Below are positions 28,316-39,999 of a DNA stretch of 64,000 nucleotides, piece by piece (the first letter of the stretch is position 1; every line of letters begins with the position of its first letter). Under the pieces are notes generated by a model that saw only the letters and a program-made list of their open reading frames with translations, searched no databases and was not told the origin of the DNA. The stretch is from Zeimonas arvi (GTDB lineage: Bacteria; Pseudomonadota; Gammaproteobacteria; Burkholderiales; Burkholderiaceae_E), in contig NZ_VDUY01000005.1 in NCBI RefSeq assembly GCF_008039575.1, positions 248,001 through 312,000 of the forward strand. Reading direction: 5' to 3'. A program made the translations under genes and the position numbers.

Positions 28316-29701
28316 ATGGACCAGGCAGACAGCGCGGCCGCCCGCCGCGACCTCGCATTCCACCTGCACCCGTCGACCAATCTGGCGCTGGTGCAGGCCG
28401 AGGGGCCGCTCGTGATTTCGCGCGGCGAGGGCGTGTACGTGTACGACGAGGCGGGCAACCGCTACATCGAGGGCATGGCCGGCCTGTGGTGCGCGGGTCT
28501 GGGTTTCTCCGAGAAGCGGCTGGCCGAGGCCGCGTACCGGCAGATGCTCGCGCTGCCCTTCTACCACTCGTTCTCGGGCAAGGTGCCGGCGATCTCCACC
28601 GAGCTCGCCGAGAAGCTGGTCGGCGTGGCACCCGAGGGCATGGGGCGCGTGTTCTTCGCGAACTCGGGCTCCGAGGCGAACGACTCCGCGGTGAAGCTCG
28701 CCTGGTACTACAACAACGCGCTGGGCCGGCCGGACAAGAAGAAGCTGATCTCGCGCCGCAAGGCCTACCACGGGGTCACCGTGGCGTCGGCGAGCCTCAC
28801 CGGGCTGGCCTTCGCGCACAGCGACTGGGACCTGCCCGCGCCGCGCTTCCTGCACGCCGAGACGCCGCACCACTGGCGCGGCGCACGGCCCGGCGAGAGC
28901 GAGGAGGCGTACGCGCAGCGCCTGGCCGACGAGCTCGAGCGGCTGATCCTCGCCGAGGGCCCGGACACGGTCGCGGCCTTCTTCGCCGAGCCGGTGATGG
29001 GCGCGGGCGGCGTGCTCGTGCCGCCGGCCACCTACTTCGAGCGGGTGCAGCAGGTGCTCGGCAAATACGACGTGCTGATGATCGCCGACGAGGTGATCTG
29101 CGGCTTCGGCCGCACCGGCAACATGTTCGGCTCGCAGACCTTCGGCATCCGGCCCGACGTGATCACCTGCGCGAAGATGATGACCAGCGGCTACCAGCCG
29201 ATGTCCGCGATGATGGTCTCGCAGCGGATCTACTCGGTGCTGGAGGACCAGTCGCGCAAGCTCGGCGTGTTCGGCCACGGCTTCACCTACTCGGGCCATC
29301 CGGTGCCCGCGGCGGTGGCGCTCGAGACGCTGGCGATCTACGAGGAGCGGGACCTGCTCGCGCACGTTCGCCGCGTGGCGCCGGTGCTGCAGGAGGGCCT
29401 GCGCGCGATGGCCGACCACCCGATGGTGGGCGAGGCGAGGGGCGTGGGCCTGATCGGCGCCTGGGAGCTGGTGCGCGACAAGGCGACCAAGGCCGGTTTC
29501 GACCCGAAGGCCGCGGTGGGCGCGCAGTTCGTGAGGAACGCGCAGCGCCGCGGCGCGATCCTGCGCGTGCTGCCCGGCGACATCATCGCGTTCTCGCCGC
29601 CGCTGGTGATCGAGGAGCACGAGCTGCGCGAGCTGCTCGCGCACGCGGCGGGCGCGCTCGACGAAACCTGGCAATGGGTGAAGGCCAAGGGTCTCGCTTG
29701 A
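28316..29701 (+). CDS. Class III aminotransferase (putrescine/omega-amino acid: pyruvate type)
   Basis: The 461-residue PLP enzyme begins at ATG 28316, right after GAGGAGGC and eleven bases beyond patD. Marks of omega-amino-acid or putrescine:pyruvate aminotransferases are FHLHPSTNL, MAGLWCAGLGF, FANSGSEANDSA for cofactor phosphate binding, YHGVT, the IADEVICGFGRTG Asp and the PLP Lys in CAKMMTSGYQP. In this operon it would transfer the amino group of putrescine to pyruvate, giving 4-aminobutanal. GABA or beta-alanine are possible alternative donors. Confidence 0.9.
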   Translation: MDQADSAAARRDLAFHLHPSTNLALVQAEGPLVISRGEGVYVYDEAGNRYIEGMAGLWCAGLGFSEKRLAEAAYRQMLALPFYHSFSGKVPAISTELAEKLVGVAPEGMGRVFFANSGSEANDSAVKLAWYYNNALGRPDKKKLISRRKAYHGVTVASASLTGLAFAHSDWDLPAPRFLHAETPHHWRGARPGESEEAYAQRLADELERLILAEGPDTVAAFFAEPVMGAGGVLVPPATYFERVQQVLGKYDVLMIADEVICGFGRTGNMFGSQTFGIRPDVITCAKMMTSGYQPMSAMMVSQRIYSVLEDQSRKLGVFGHGFTYSGHPVPAAVALETLAIYEERDLLAHVRRVAPVLQEGLRAMADHPMVGEARGVGLIGAWELVRDKATKAGFDPKAAVGAQFVRNAQRRGAILRVLPGDIIAFSPPLVIEEHELRELLAHAAGALDETWQWVKAKGLA

Positions 29702-29740
29702 GCGTTCCGCGCGGGCCGGCGCCGGAAGGGGCCGGTGCGG

Positions 29741-30409
29741 TCACCCTCGCGGCGGGGGCGACAGGTAGTAGCGCTCGTCGAAGAGACGGACCGCGCCCGG
29801 CGCGAAGACCACGAGCAGGGTGGTCATCATGCCTTCCAGCCACGACTCCCCGGTGGCCAGCAGCAGGGCGTAGGGCAGCACGAGCTGCGCATAGGCGGGC
29901 GCCGCCGGTCCGCCGATCAGGGCGTTCAGGCCGGCGGCCAGCAGCAGCGACAGCGCATAGGACCCGAACAGGCCGAGGAAGCCCACCCCGAGCAGGAAGA
30001 TGAACGGGTTCGGCGGCAGCTTCTGCCGGCACAGGCGGGCGAGCTGCCAGATCAGCCAGGCCGGCAGGATGCCGAGCAGCAGCAGGCGCGGCGCCTGGCT
30101 CGGCAGCCGGGCCAGGCCGTCTTGCGCCATCGCCTCGGCGGCGAAGACGATCGCGAGCGCCACGATCGCGCGCGGATAGCCGAGCATCACGGTCAGCCAG
30201 GCTGCGCCCAGGTACTGCAGGGTGAGGTCGCCGGGCATGTTGAGCGTCATCTGCCGGGCACCCCACAGCAGCGCGGTGGCGCCGGCCCAGACCAGGTGGT
30301 CGCGCAGCGGCGCCTGCCACTGCGCGCGCCGGATCGCGTCGGCGAGGAAGAGCGCCGACAGCAGCGCGCTCAGCACCAGTGCCGGGGCGGGCCAGTCGGT
30401 GAAGGGCAT
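29741..30409 (-). CDS. CbiM-like (COG3235) integral membrane protein
   Basis: The 222-residue protein has about seven hydrophobic helices and an N-terminal MPFTDWPAP. The segment RQMTLNMPGDLTLQYLGAAWLTVMLG and the following helices resemble energy-coupling-factor membrane proteins of the COG3235/CbiM group. These take part in metal or vitamin uptake. Without partner ATPase genes beside it, the role is uncertain. It ends just before, and is oriented with, the pdxA-family gene, four bases apart. Confidence 0.6.
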   Translation of the reverse strand: MPFTDWPAPALVLSALLSALFLADAIRRAQWQAPLRDHLVWAGATALLWGARQMTLNMPGDLTLQYLGAAWLTVMLGYPRAIVALAIVFAAEAMAQDGLARLPSQAPRLLLLGILPAWLIWQLARLCRQKLPPNPFIFLLGVGFLGLFGSYALSLLLAAGLNALIGGPAAPAYAQLVLPYALLLATGESWLEGMMTTLLVVFAPGAVRLFDERYYLSPPPRG

Positions 30410-30413
30410 GGTC

Positions 30414-31517
30414 TCAGGGCCGCGCGGCGGCGCCGGCCGGGTGCGGGGCGCCGGCGCAGGGGGAGATCCCGGCCAGCTCGGCGGCCCGCCTGATCGCGGC
30501 GAGCATGCTGCGGGGATCGGCGAGGCCCCGGCCGTCCGGACCGGGCCGCCCGGCGATGTCGAAGGCGGTGCCGTGGTCCGGGCTGGTGCGCACGAAGGGC
30601 AGACCGATCGTGATGTTCACGCCCTCTTCGAGGCCCAGGTACTTGACCGGGATGAGCCCCTGGTCGTGATACATGGCGACCACCGCGTCGAATTTGCGGA
30701 AGCCGCGCGCCCGCATGAAGACGGTGTCGGGTGCGAAGGGGCCGCTCGCGTCGATGCCTCGCGCGCGGGCGTCGGCCACCGCAGGGGCGATGGCCTCGAG
30801 CTCCTCGCGGCCGAAGGCGCCGGACTCGCCGGCATGCGGGTTCAGGCCGGCGACCGCGATCCGGGGCCGGGCGATACCGGCTCGCAGAAGTGCGGTGTGA
30901 GTGATTGCTATCGTGGAAAGAACATTTTGGCGTGTGACGCGCTCGATGGCTTCGCGAAGCGAGAGGTGAATCGACACCAGCACCGTGCGCAGCTCGTCGT
31001 TGGCCAGCATCATCCGGACGTCGGCTCCGTCGGCCAGCTCGGCCAGCAGCTCGGTGTGCCCGGGGTAGTCGTGGCCGGCGGCGTGCATCGCTTCCTTGGA
31101 CAGCGGCGCGGTCACCACGGCCGCGGCCTGGCCGGCCAGCGCCATCCGCGCGGCGTGCACGACGAAGCGCCAGGCGGCGTGGCCGGCGCGGGCGTCGATG
31201 CGGCCGGGCAGGAATTCGGCGAGCGGGGCAGTGCGGGCGGCCGTTCCGGCCGTCGCGGCGGCGCTCTCGACGGCCGTCGCCGCGCCTTCTGTGGTGCAGG
31301 CCAGCGGCTCGATCCGGGGCGGCATCGGCAGGCTCAGGCGGGCCGCCTCGCGCGCCAGCAGCGCCGGGTCGCCGACCACCAGCAGGCGCTCGCGCAGCGC
31401 CGGCGCGAGCGCCGGGGCCGCGCAGGCCTTCAGGACGATCTCGGGGCCGATGCCGTTCGGGTCGCCGAGGGTGACGGCGATCGGGCCTGCGATCGGGCTG
31501 GCGATGGAGTCCGCCAT
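30414..31517 (-). CDS. PdxA-family 4-phospho-hydroxy acid dehydrogenase
   Basis: The 367-residue dehydrogenase starts at ATG 31517, just before IAVTLGDPNGIGPEIV. It has GHDYPGHTELLAEL, SIHLSLREA, GLNPHAGE, MYHDQGLIPVKYLG and SPDHGTAFDIAG, all diagnostic of the PdxA family. True PdxA oxidises 4-phosphohydroxy-L-threonine in pyridoxal phosphate synthesis; PdxA2 types act on 4-phospho-D-threonate. Neither can be chosen securely. This copy looks closer to biosynthetic PdxA than the fused one at 9942, and it is not linked to a DUF1537 kinase. Confidence 0.85.
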   Translation of the reverse strand: MADSIASPIAGPIAVTLGDPNGIGPEIVLKACAAPALAPALRERLLVVGDPALLAREAARLSLPMPPRIEPLACTTEGAATAVESAAATAGTAARTAPLAEFLPGRIDARAGHAAWRFVVHAARMALAGQAAAVVTAPLSKEAMHAAGHDYPGHTELLAELADGADVRMMLANDELRTVLVSIHLSLREAIERVTRQNVLSTIAITHTALLRAGIARPRIAVAGLNPHAGESGAFGREELEAIAPAVADARARGIDASGPFAPDTVFMRARGFRKFDAVVAMYHDQGLIPVKYLGLEEGVNITIGLPFVRTSPDHGTAFDIAGRPGPDGRGLADPRSMLAAIRRAAELAGISPCAGAPHPAGAAARP

Positions 31518-31546
31518 GGCGCCCCCGACCGGGAAGGCGGCCGCGT

Positions 31547-32812
31547 TCAGGCGGCGCCGACCTGTTCGAGCACCGCGCGCAGCAGGACCTGGCAGCCGGC
31601 GGCCAGGTCGGCCGGCGCGGCGTTCTCGATCTCGTTGTGGCTGATGCCGCCTTCGCAGGGCACGAAGATCATCGCGGTGGGGCACTTGCGCGCGACGTAG
31701 ACCGCGTCGTGGCCGGCGCCGCTGGCGATGCGGCGCACGCTGTACCCGGCGGACTTCGCGCCGCGCTCGACCGCGGCGACCAGGGCCGGGTCGAAGGCGC
31801 AGGGCGGGAAGTGCACCACCTGTTCGACCTGGACCTCGACCTTGTCCTCGGCCGCCACCCGTGACGCGGTCGCGCGCAGGTCCTCGGCCATCGCCGTCAG
31901 CGTGGTCTCGCTGGCGTTGCGGAAGTCCACGCTGAACACCACCTTGCCGGGGATCACGTTGCGCGAGTTGGGGATCACCTGCATCTGGCCGACGGTCCCG
32001 CGGGCGTAGTCGGGGTACTGCGCGGCGATCCGGCGGACCTCGATGACCAGCTTCGAGGCGGCGAGCAGCGCGTCGCGGCGCATTTCGATCGGAGTGGGGC
32101 CGGCGTGGGCGTCCTGGCCGGTGACGGTGACGTCGAACCAGCGCTGGCCCAGCGCGGTTTCCACCGCGCCGATGGTGATGCCCTCGCGCTCGAGCACGGG
32201 GCCTTGCTCGATGTGGGGCTCCAGATAGGCGGCGAGCGCGGGCGGGTCGTCCCTGCCTGCATAGCCGATCGCCGCCAGGGCCTCGCCGGCGCTGACGCCG
32301 TCGCGGTCGCGCTGGGCGAGGCAGTGCTCGAGCGTGAAGGCTCCGGCGTAGACGCCCGAGCCCATCATCACCGGGGTGAAGCGGCTGCCTTCCTCGTTGG
32401 TCCAGATCGCGACCACGAAGGGGCGATCGGTCTGAACGCCGTGGTCGTTCAGCGTGCGCAGCACCTCGAGGCCGGCCAGCACGCCGTAGTTGCCGTCGAA
32501 CTTGCCGCCGTTGGGCTGGGTGTCGATGTGGCTGCCCACCGCCACCGCCGGCGCGTCGATGCGGCCGTGGCGGTCGGGGCGGATCGCGTAGACGTTGCCG
32601 ATGCCGTCCACGCGCAGCGTGCAGCCGGCCTCGCGCAGCCAGCCGCAGACCAGGTCGCGGCCCCGCCGGTCCAGATCGGTGAGGGCGAGCCGGGCGACGC
32701 CGCCCTTGGGCGTTGCGCCGATCCTGGCCAGTTCCATCAGGCTGTTCCAGAGGCGGTCGCCGTCGATCGCGAGGGAGGCCGGGGTGGTCGCGGAGGGGGT
32801 GCCGAGGTCCAT
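31547..32812 (-). CDS. M20-family N-carbamoyl amino acid / ureidopropionate / allantoate amidohydrolase
   Basis: The 421-residue zinc hydrolase cleaves an N-carbamoyl or amide bond. The metal ligands are evident in GSHIDTQPNGGKFDGNYG and WTNEEGSRF, and PHIEQGPVLE and GQDAHAGPTP are typical of the HyuC/beta-ureidopropionase/AllC branch. GAGHDAVYVAR near the C-terminus contains the third ligand His. A role in hydantoin, pyrimidine or purine degradation is likely. With mmsA in the neighbourhood, release of beta-alanine from N-carbamoyl-beta-alanine is an attractive but unproved idea. It lies upstream of pdxA on the same strand. Confidence 0.88.
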   Translation of the reverse strand: MDLGTPSATTPASLAIDGDRLWNSLMELARIGATPKGGVARLALTDLDRRGRDLVCGWLREAGCTLRVDGIGNVYAIRPDRHGRIDAPAVAVGSHIDTQPNGGKFDGNYGVLAGLEVLRTLNDHGVQTDRPFVVAIWTNEEGSRFTPVMMGSGVYAGAFTLEHCLAQRDRDGVSAGEALAAIGYAGRDDPPALAAYLEPHIEQGPVLEREGITIGAVETALGQRWFDVTVTGQDAHAGPTPIEMRRDALLAASKLVIEVRRIAAQYPDYARGTVGQMQVIPNSRNVIPGKVVFSVDFRNASETTLTAMAEDLRATASRVAAEDKVEVQVEQVVHFPPCAFDPALVAAVERGAKSAGYSVRRIASGAGHDAVYVARKCPTAMIFVPCEGGISHNEIENAAPADLAAGCQVLLRAVLEQVGAA

Positions 32813-32873
32813 GTCGATGCCTGTCGGTGGAATGCGGGGGTCGGACGCTCGCAGCGGGGCGCCGGTCGGATCG

Positions 32874-33764
32874 TCATGATGCCGCCGAAACGGGGCGGCG
32901 GGAAAGTGCTCGGGCTCCGGACGCGGGCTTGGGGCCGGGCGCGTCGCCTTGCGGGGCGGCGCCGAGCCGCCGCGACACGTCGGCGGCCAGCGCGGTGATC
33001 GCGGCCACCACCTCGGCCTCGCGCTCGGGGGTGGTCGAAGCCTTGATCAGGCTGACCGCCACCGCCGCCACGGCCTCGCTGCGGCCGGCCGCGAACACCG
33101 GGGCGCCGAAGCAGTGCATGCCTTCGGCGGTCTCTTCGTCGTCGACCGCGTAGCCGCTGGCGCGTGCGGCGAGGAGCTGCCGCTCGAGCGCGGTGCGGTC
33201 GGCAACGCTGTGGCGGGTCAGCCGGCCGGGCAAGGCCCGCGCGACCAGGCCGTCGACCCGTTCGGCGGGCAGGGTGGCCAGCATGGCCTTGCCCGACGAA
33301 GTGAAGCAGGCCGGAAAGCGGCCGCCGACGCGGAAGTTCACGCCCAGCGCGCGGCTGCCCGGGCGGCAGGCCAGGTAGAGGACGTCCTCGCCGTCGAGCA
33401 CGGCCAGCATGATGGTTTCCTCGCGCAGCGCGGCGAAGGCCTGCGAGGCCTCGTTGAAGGCCGCGATCACGCTGGACTGGCGCTCGAAGGCCTGCGCCCA
33501 GTGCAGGGCCTTGGGGCCGAGCGCGTACTCGCCGCGGTCGTCGCGCATGGCCAGGCCGAGCGCGGTCAGCGTAAGCAGCAGGCCGTGCAGGCTGCTCTTG
33601 GGCAGGGCCAGCGACTTCGCCAGTTCGGCGAGCGGCTGCGGGCGCGCGGCCGCCGCGAGGTGGTCGAGCACGCGGGTGGCGCGCTCGACCGCCGGCACCA
33701 GGGGGGTGTCGGGGGCATCGGCGCCCGAGCCGGGGGCCTTCGTATCCGGGATTTCGGTTGACAT
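32874..33764 (-). CDS. IclR-family transcriptional regulator
   Basis: The 296-residue regulator starts at ATG 33764; the longer frame to 33932 would cover the divergent promoter. The N-terminal winged helix is at about 27-95 ([16 protein letters not shown], then [19 protein letters not shown]). The effector domain shows GRRFPACF-like text as [19 protein letters not shown] and later [10 protein letters not shown]. IclR proteins usually control an adjacent catabolic operon, here the divergent mmsA-gabD genes. A Ser/Ala/Pro-rich C-terminal tail of ~30 residues is unusual. A palindrome in the divergent promoter is the likely operator. Confidence 0.9.
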   Translation of the reverse strand: MSTEIPDTKAPGSGADAPDTPLVPAVERATRVLDHLAAAARPQPLAELAKSLALPKSSLHGLLLTLTALGLAMRDDRGEYALGPKALHWAQAFERQSSVIAAFNEASQAFAALREETIMLAVLDGEDVLYLACRPGSRALGVNFRVGGRFPACFTSSGKAMLATLPAERVDGLVARALPGRLTRHSVADRTALERQLLAARASGYAVDDEETAEGMHCFGAPVFAAGRSEAVAAVAVSLIKASTTPEREAEVVAAITALAADVSRRLGAAPQGDAPGPKPASGARALSRRPVSAAS

Positions 33765-33796
33765 CGTGCGGGACCGGATTAAACTTCGCGCTGTTC

Positions 33797-33830
33797 TTGA
33801 CGCTGAACGCGCGTTCAATATACTGAACAG
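33797..33830 (+). promoter_or_regulatory. Sigma-70-like promoter of mmsA with embedded palindromes (IclR operator candidate)
   Basis: TTGACG (33797-33802) and TATACT (33819-33824) are separated by 16 bases. The spacer holds the perfect palindrome TGAACGCGCGTTCA (33804-33817). A further TGAAC at 33823-33827 makes a second inverted repeat, GTTCA-ATATAC-TGAAC, over the -10 box. Binding there would block polymerase. This is inferred from position. Confidence 0.65.
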
Positions 33831-33894
33831 TCTGTCGAACGATAGCGACTCCAGGCGAGGCTTGTCAACTCCAACCGCATTCGAGGATCCAGAC

Positions 33895-35421
<1,527 letters not shown>

Positions 35422-35428
35422 GGAAGAC

Positions 35429-36895
35429 ATGACGCTGCAACTGAAGGACATGTCGCTGCTCAAGGCGAAGGGCTACATCGACGGCAAGTGGGTCGACGCC
35501 GACGCGGGCCGCCGCTTCGCGGTGACCAACCCGGCCACCGGCGCCACGCTGGTCGAGGTCGCGGACATGGGCGCGACCGAGACCCGCCGCGCGATCGACG
35601 CGGCCAGCCGGGCGCTGCCCGCCTGGCGTGCGAAGACCGCCAAGGAGCGGGCCACGATCATGCGCCGCTGGTTCGACCTGATCATCGCGCACACCGAGGA
35701 CCTGGCGCTGCTGATGACCTCCGAGCAGGGCAAGCCGCTGGCGGAGTCGCGCGGCGAGGTCGCCTACGGCGCCTCGTTCATCGAGTGGTTCGCGGAAGAG
35801 GGCAAGCGCGCGTACGGCGACGTGATCCCCACCACCCAGGCCGACCGTCGGCTGTTCGCGCTCAAGCAGGGTATCGGGGTGTGCGCGGCGATCACGCCGT
35901 GGAACTTCCCGATCGCGATGATCACCCGCAAGTGCGCGCCGGCCTTCGCCGCCGGCTGCACCGTGGTGGCCAAGCCGGCCGAGGCCACGCCCTTGTCGGC
36001 GCTCGCGCTGGTCGAGCTGGCCGAGCAGGCGGGCTTTCCGCCCGGCGTATTCAACATCGTGATCGGCGACGCCGGCAAGGCGCCGGAGATCGGCCTGGAG
36101 CTGTGCACCAGCCCCATCGTTCGCAAGGTGTCCTTCACCGGCTCCACCGAGGTCGGGCGCATCCTGCTGCGCCAGTCGGCCGATACGATCAAGAAGCTGT
36201 CGCTCGAGCTCGGCGGCAACGCGCCCTTCATCGTCTTCGACGATGCCGATCTCGACGCGGCGGTCGAAGGCGCGATCGCGTCGAAGTACCGCAACGCAGG
36301 CCAGACCTGCGTGTGCGCGAACCGGCTGCTCGTGCAGGATGGCGTCTACGACGCCTTCGCCGAGAAGCTCGCCGCGAAGGTCGCGCAGCTCGAGGTGGGC
36401 GCGGGCACCGAGCCGGGCGTGACCGTGGGGCCGCTGATCGAACCGGCCGCCATCGAGAAGGTCGAGGCGCACATCGCCGACGCGGTGGGCAAGGGCGCGC
36501 GCGTGGTCACCGGCGGCAAGCGCCATGCGTTGGGCGGGCTCTTCTTCGAGCCCACCGTGCTGGCCGGCGTGACGCCGCAGATGCGCGTGGCGCGCGAGGA
36601 AACCTTCGGCCCGGTGGCGCCGCTGTTCCGGTTCAAGACCGAGGACGAGGCGATCGCGATGGCCAACGACACCGAGTTCGGACTGGCCTCCTACTTCTAC
36701 TCGCGCGACGTGGGCCGCGTGTTCCGCGTGGCCGAGTCGCTCGAGTCGGGGATGGTCTGCGTGAACAGTGGCATCCTGTCGAACGAGGTCTCGCCCTTCG
36801 GCGGGGTCAAGCAGTCGGGGCTGGGCCGAGAAGGGTCGAAGTACGGTCTGGACGAGTACATGGAGATCAAGTATCTCTGCCTGGCCGGTCTCTGA
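35429..36895 (+). CDS. gabD: NAD(P)+-dependent succinate-semialdehyde dehydrogenase
   Basis: The 488-residue enzyme oxidises succinate semialdehyde to succinate. Family segments are AITPWNFPIAMITRK, LELGGNAPFIVFDDAD and the catalytic Cys294 in NAGQTCVCANR, with the second Cys two residues later that is characteristic of GabD. The C-terminus (PFGGVKQSGLGREGSKYG.DEY.E.KY) is typical. It could complete the putrescine-GABA route begun by the transporter, aminotransferase and PatD genes, though no GABA aminotransferase is separately recognised. It follows mmsA by seven bases. Confidence 0.93.
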   Translation: MTLQLKDMSLLKAKGYIDGKWVDADAGRRFAVTNPATGATLVEVADMGATETRRAIDAASRALPAWRAKTAKERATIMRRWFDLIIAHTEDLALLMTSEQGKPLAESRGEVAYGASFIEWFAEEGKRAYGDVIPTTQADRRLFALKQGIGVCAAITPWNFPIAMITRKCAPAFAAGCTVVAKPAEATPLSALALVELAEQAGFPPGVFNIVIGDAGKAPEIGLELCTSPIVRKVSFTGSTEVGRILLRQSADTIKKLSLELGGNAPFIVFDDADLDAAVEGAIASKYRNAGQTCVCANRLLVQDGVYDAFAEKLAAKVAQLEVGAGTEPGVTVGPLIEPAAIEKVEAHIADAVGKGARVVTGGKRHALGGLFFEPTVLAGVTPQMRVAREETFGPVAPLFRFKTEDEAIAMANDTEFGLASYFYSRDVGRVFRVAESLESGMVCVNSGILSNEVSPFGGVKQSGLGREGSKYGLDEYMEIKYLCLAGL

Positions 36896-37103
36896 CGACG
36901 CGTGAACGGATCGGCTGCGCGGCTCGATCTCGCGCCGCTCGCTGCGATCTCTTCACACGTCTCGATCGCACTGCGGTTCGGCAGGGTTCGGCAGCGCGCC
37001 TGGCGCTGCCGGGCGGCGTGCCCGTCATGCAGGCCGGCCAGTCGAGGAACGGCGATTGGCCATCGAAGGCAAGTTTCCGACAACGAGTTTGGGGGAGTAG
37101 ACG

Positions 37104-38258
37104 ATGAAGTTCCGGGCCGCAGTGCTGCGCGAGATGAGCCTGCCCATGCCTTATGCCGACAGCCGCCCGCTGTCGATCGAGGAGGTCGAGGTGGCGCCGC
37201 CGGGGCGGGGCGAGATCCTGGTGAGGATTCGCGCGGCGGGTCTCTGCCATTCGGACCTGTCGGCGATCAACGGCGACCGGCCCTGGCCGATGCCGATCGT
37301 GCCGGGCCATGAGGCTGCGGCTGAGGTGCTGGAGCTCGGCGACGGCGTCACCGACCTGGCGGTGGGCGACCACGTCGCGCTGATCTTTCGCCCCAATTGC
37401 GGCACCTGCCCGAGCTGCGCGAGCGGTCGACCGGCGCTGTGCGTGCCGGGCGGCGAGTCGAACGCCGCCGGGTCGCTGCTGGGCGGCTACAAGCGCCTGC
37501 GCGCAGTGGCGGGTACCGGCATCGACGGCAAGCCGGGCGGCACCTTGAACCATCACCTGGGCTGTGCGGCCTTCGCCGAGTACGCGGTGGTGTCGCGCCG
37601 CTCCGCGGTGAAGATCGACCCCACGCTGCCTTGGGACGAGGCGGCGCTGTTCGGCTGCGCGGTCATCACCGGGGCGGGCGCGGTCGTCAACACCGCCAAG
37701 GTCGAGGCGGGCACCAAGGTGGCGGTGGTGGGGCTCGGCGGCGTGGGTTTCTCCTCGCTGCTGGCGGCCAAGGCGGTCGGCGCAGTCGAAGTGATCGCGG
37801 TCGACATGCTCGACGCCAAGCTGGACAAGGCGCGCGAGCTCGGCGCCACCCAGTGCTTCAACGCGGGCGACCCGGCGGTGATCGACAGGATCAAGGCCGC
37901 CACCGGCGGCGGCGTGGACTACGCCTTCGAGATGGCCGGCAGCGTGAAGGCGCTGGAGCTGGCCTACCGGATCACCGCGCGTGGTGGCACCACGGTGACC
38001 GCGGGCCTGCCCAATCCCGCCCACAAGTGGGAGATGCAGGCGGTCACGCTGATCGCCGAGGAGCGCACGGTGAAGGGGAGCTACGTGGGCTCCTGCGTGC
38101 CCTCGCGCGACATTCCGCGCTTCATCGCGATGTACAAGGCGGGCCTGCTGCCGGTGGACAAGCTGCTGTCGGAGCGGATCCGGCTGGACGACATCAACGG
38201 CGCGCTCGATCGGCTCGCGCGCGGCGAGTCGATCCGGCAGGTGATCATGATGGATTGA
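37104..38258 (+). CDS. Zinc-dependent alcohol dehydrogenase (MDR, class III-like)
   Basis: The 384-residue medium-chain dehydrogenase has the catalytic-zinc residues in GLCHSDL and GHEAAAEV, structural-zinc cysteines in CGTCPSCASGRPALC, and the nucleotide fold GLGGVGFSSLLAAK. GGGGGAG before the ATG gives a good ribosome site. Substrate is not evident; members of this branch oxidise primary alcohols or hydroxy acids to aldehydes. In context it could generate a semialdehyde for MmsA or GabD. It lies 208 bases after gabD and 55 bases before the GMC gene. Confidence 0.88.
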   Translation: MKFRAAVLREMSLPMPYADSRPLSIEEVEVAPPGRGEILVRIRAAGLCHSDLSAINGDRPWPMPIVPGHEAAAEVLELGDGVTDLAVGDHVALIFRPNCGTCPSCASGRPALCVPGGESNAAGSLLGGYKRLRAVAGTGIDGKPGGTLNHHLGCAAFAEYAVVSRRSAVKIDPTLPWDEAALFGCAVITGAGAVVNTAKVEAGTKVAVVGLGGVGFSSLLAAKAVGAVEVIAVDMLDAKLDKARELGATQCFNAGDPAVIDRIKAATGGGVDYAFEMAGSVKALELAYRITARGGTTVTAGLPNPAHKWEMQAVTLIAEERTVKGSYVGSCVPSRDIPRFIAMYKAGLLPVDKLLSERIRLDDINGALDRLARGESIRQVIMMD

Positions 38259-38313
38259 CGAGGGCGCGCGGCGCCGGTCTTCCGGTTGACGCGGTCTCGA
38301 CGGGATTTGGCGA

Positions 38314-39951
38314 ATGAGCGAACAGTTCGACTACATCATCGTGGGCGCCGGCACGGCCGGCTGCCTGCTGGCCAACAGACTGTCCGCGGACCCGTCGGTG
38401 CGGGTGCTGCTGCTCGAGGCCGGCGGACGCGACGACTACATCTGGGTCCACATCCCGGTGGGCTACCTGTACTGCATCGGCAACCCGCGCACGGACTGGC
38501 TGTACAAGACCGAGCCCGAGCCGGGCCTGGGCGGCCGGAGCATCGGCTATCCGCGCGGCAAGGTGCTCGGCGGCTGCTCGTCGATCAACGGCATGATCTA
38601 CATGCGCGGCCAGCGCGGCGACTACGACGGCTGGGCCGCGGCCGGCAATCCTGGCTGGGGCTGGGACGACATCCTCCCGTACTTCCTGAAGCACGAGAAC
38701 TGGCACGGGCTGGACGGCGGCGGGCAGGATTCGCTGCACGGCCACGGCGGCGAGTGGCGGGTCGAGCGGCAACGGCTGAGCTGGGAGTTGCTCGATGCCT
38801 TCCAGCAGGCGGCCGCCGAGACCGGCATCCCGCCCACCGAGGACTTCAACCGAGGCGACAACTCCGGCTGCGGCTACTTCGAGGTGAACCAGCGCAAGGG
38901 TGTGCGATGGAACGCATCGAAGGCCTTCCTGCATCCGGTGAGCGGGCGGCCGAACCTGAAGGTCGTGACCGGTGCCCAGGTGCTGCGCCTGCTTCGGCGC
39001 GAGGATGGATCGGGTCGGATTTCTGGCGTGGAGTGTCGCTTGGGCGGCGCATCCGGTGAAAGTAAGTCCTTCCTCTGTTCGCATGAGGTGGTCATGGCCG
39101 CGGGCGCCATCGGCACCGCACAGATCCTGCAGCTGTCGGGGATTGGCTCGGGCGAGGCAGTCGCCGTGGCAGGCGTCACGCCGGTGGTCGATCTGCCGGG
39201 CGTGGGGGAGAACCTGCAGGATCATCTGCAACTGCGCCTGATCTACCGGGTCAGCAATGCGCATACGCTGAACCATCAGGCGAACAGCCTGATCGGCAAG
39301 GCGCAGATGGGGCTCCAGTATCTGCTGTTCCGTCGGGGGCCGATGACGATGTCGCCCAGTCAGCTGGGGGCCTTCGCGCGATCGGATGCGTCGCAGGCGA
39401 ACGCGAACGTGGAGTATCACGTTCAGCCGCTTTCGCTGGACAAGTTCGGGGAGCCCCTGCACAGCTTCCCGGCCTTCACCGCCTCGGTCTGCAATCTTCG
39501 GCCGACGTCCCGGGGGCAGGTCAGGCTTGGATCCGCGGATCCTCTGGCCGCCCCGCGGATCATGCCGAACTATCTTGCCACCGAGGAAGACCGGAAGGTC
39601 GCGGCGGATTCGATCCGGCTCACGCGCCGGATCGTGGCTGCGGACGCCCTGAAGCGCTATGCGCCGGCCGAGTACCTGCCAGGCCCCGACTACCAGACGG
39701 ATGAGGAGCTAGCGCAGGCGGCGGGCAAGGTCGGCACCACGATCTTTCATCCCGTGGGGACCTGCAAGATGGGCCCCGCCTCGGACCCAATGGCCGTGGT
39801 CGACCATCGTCTGCGTTGTCACAAGGTTCCGGGGCTGCGGATCGCCGATGCCTCGGTCATGCCGACGATCACCTCGGGAAACACCAACGCACCCACGCTG
39901 ATGATCGCGGAGAAGGCTGCCGCGATGATGCTCGAAGACAGAAGGGGCTGA
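38314..39951 (+). CDS. GMC-family FAD-dependent alcohol/choline dehydrogenase-like oxidoreductase
   Basis: The 545-residue flavoprotein has the FAD motif [13 protein letters not shown], the GMC signature [13 protein letters not shown] and the C-terminal active-site pair in [10 protein letters not shown] (His) and [14 protein letters not shown] (Asn). It resembles choline dehydrogenases and alcohol dehydrogenases of the AlkJ/PEG type that pass electrons to the quinone pool. Substrate unknown. It is downstream of the zinc alcohol dehydrogenase, probably in the same transcript. A parS site lies 49 bases after its stop. Confidence 0.88.
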   Translation: MSEQFDYIIVGAGTAGCLLANRLSADPSVRVLLLEAGGRDDYIWVHIPVGYLYCIGNPRTDWLYKTEPEPGLGGRSIGYPRGKVLGGCSSINGMIYMRGQRGDYDGWAAAGNPGWGWDDILPYFLKHENWHGLDGGGQDSLHGHGGEWRVERQRLSWELLDAFQQAAAETGIPPTEDFNRGDNSGCGYFEVNQRKGVRWNASKAFLHPVSGRPNLKVVTGAQVLRLLRREDGSGRISGVECRLGGASGESKSFLCSHEVVMAAGAIGTAQILQLSGIGSGEAVAVAGVTPVVDLPGVGENLQDHLQLRLIYRVSNAHTLNHQANSLIGKAQMGLQYLLFRRGPMTMSPSQLGAFARSDASQANANVEYHVQPLSLDKFGEPLHSFPAFTASVCNLRPTSRGQVRLGSADPLAAPRIMPNYLATEEDRKVAADSIRLTRRIVAADALKRYAPAEYLPGPDYQTDEELAQAAGKVGTTIFHPVGTCKMGPASDPMAVVDHRLRCHKVPGLRIADASVMPTITSGNTNAPTLMIAEKAAAMMLEDRRG

Positions 39952-39999
39952 GCCGGGGGCTGAGCGGAAGCGGCCCAGGTCCCTGTTTTCAGAGGCGGC

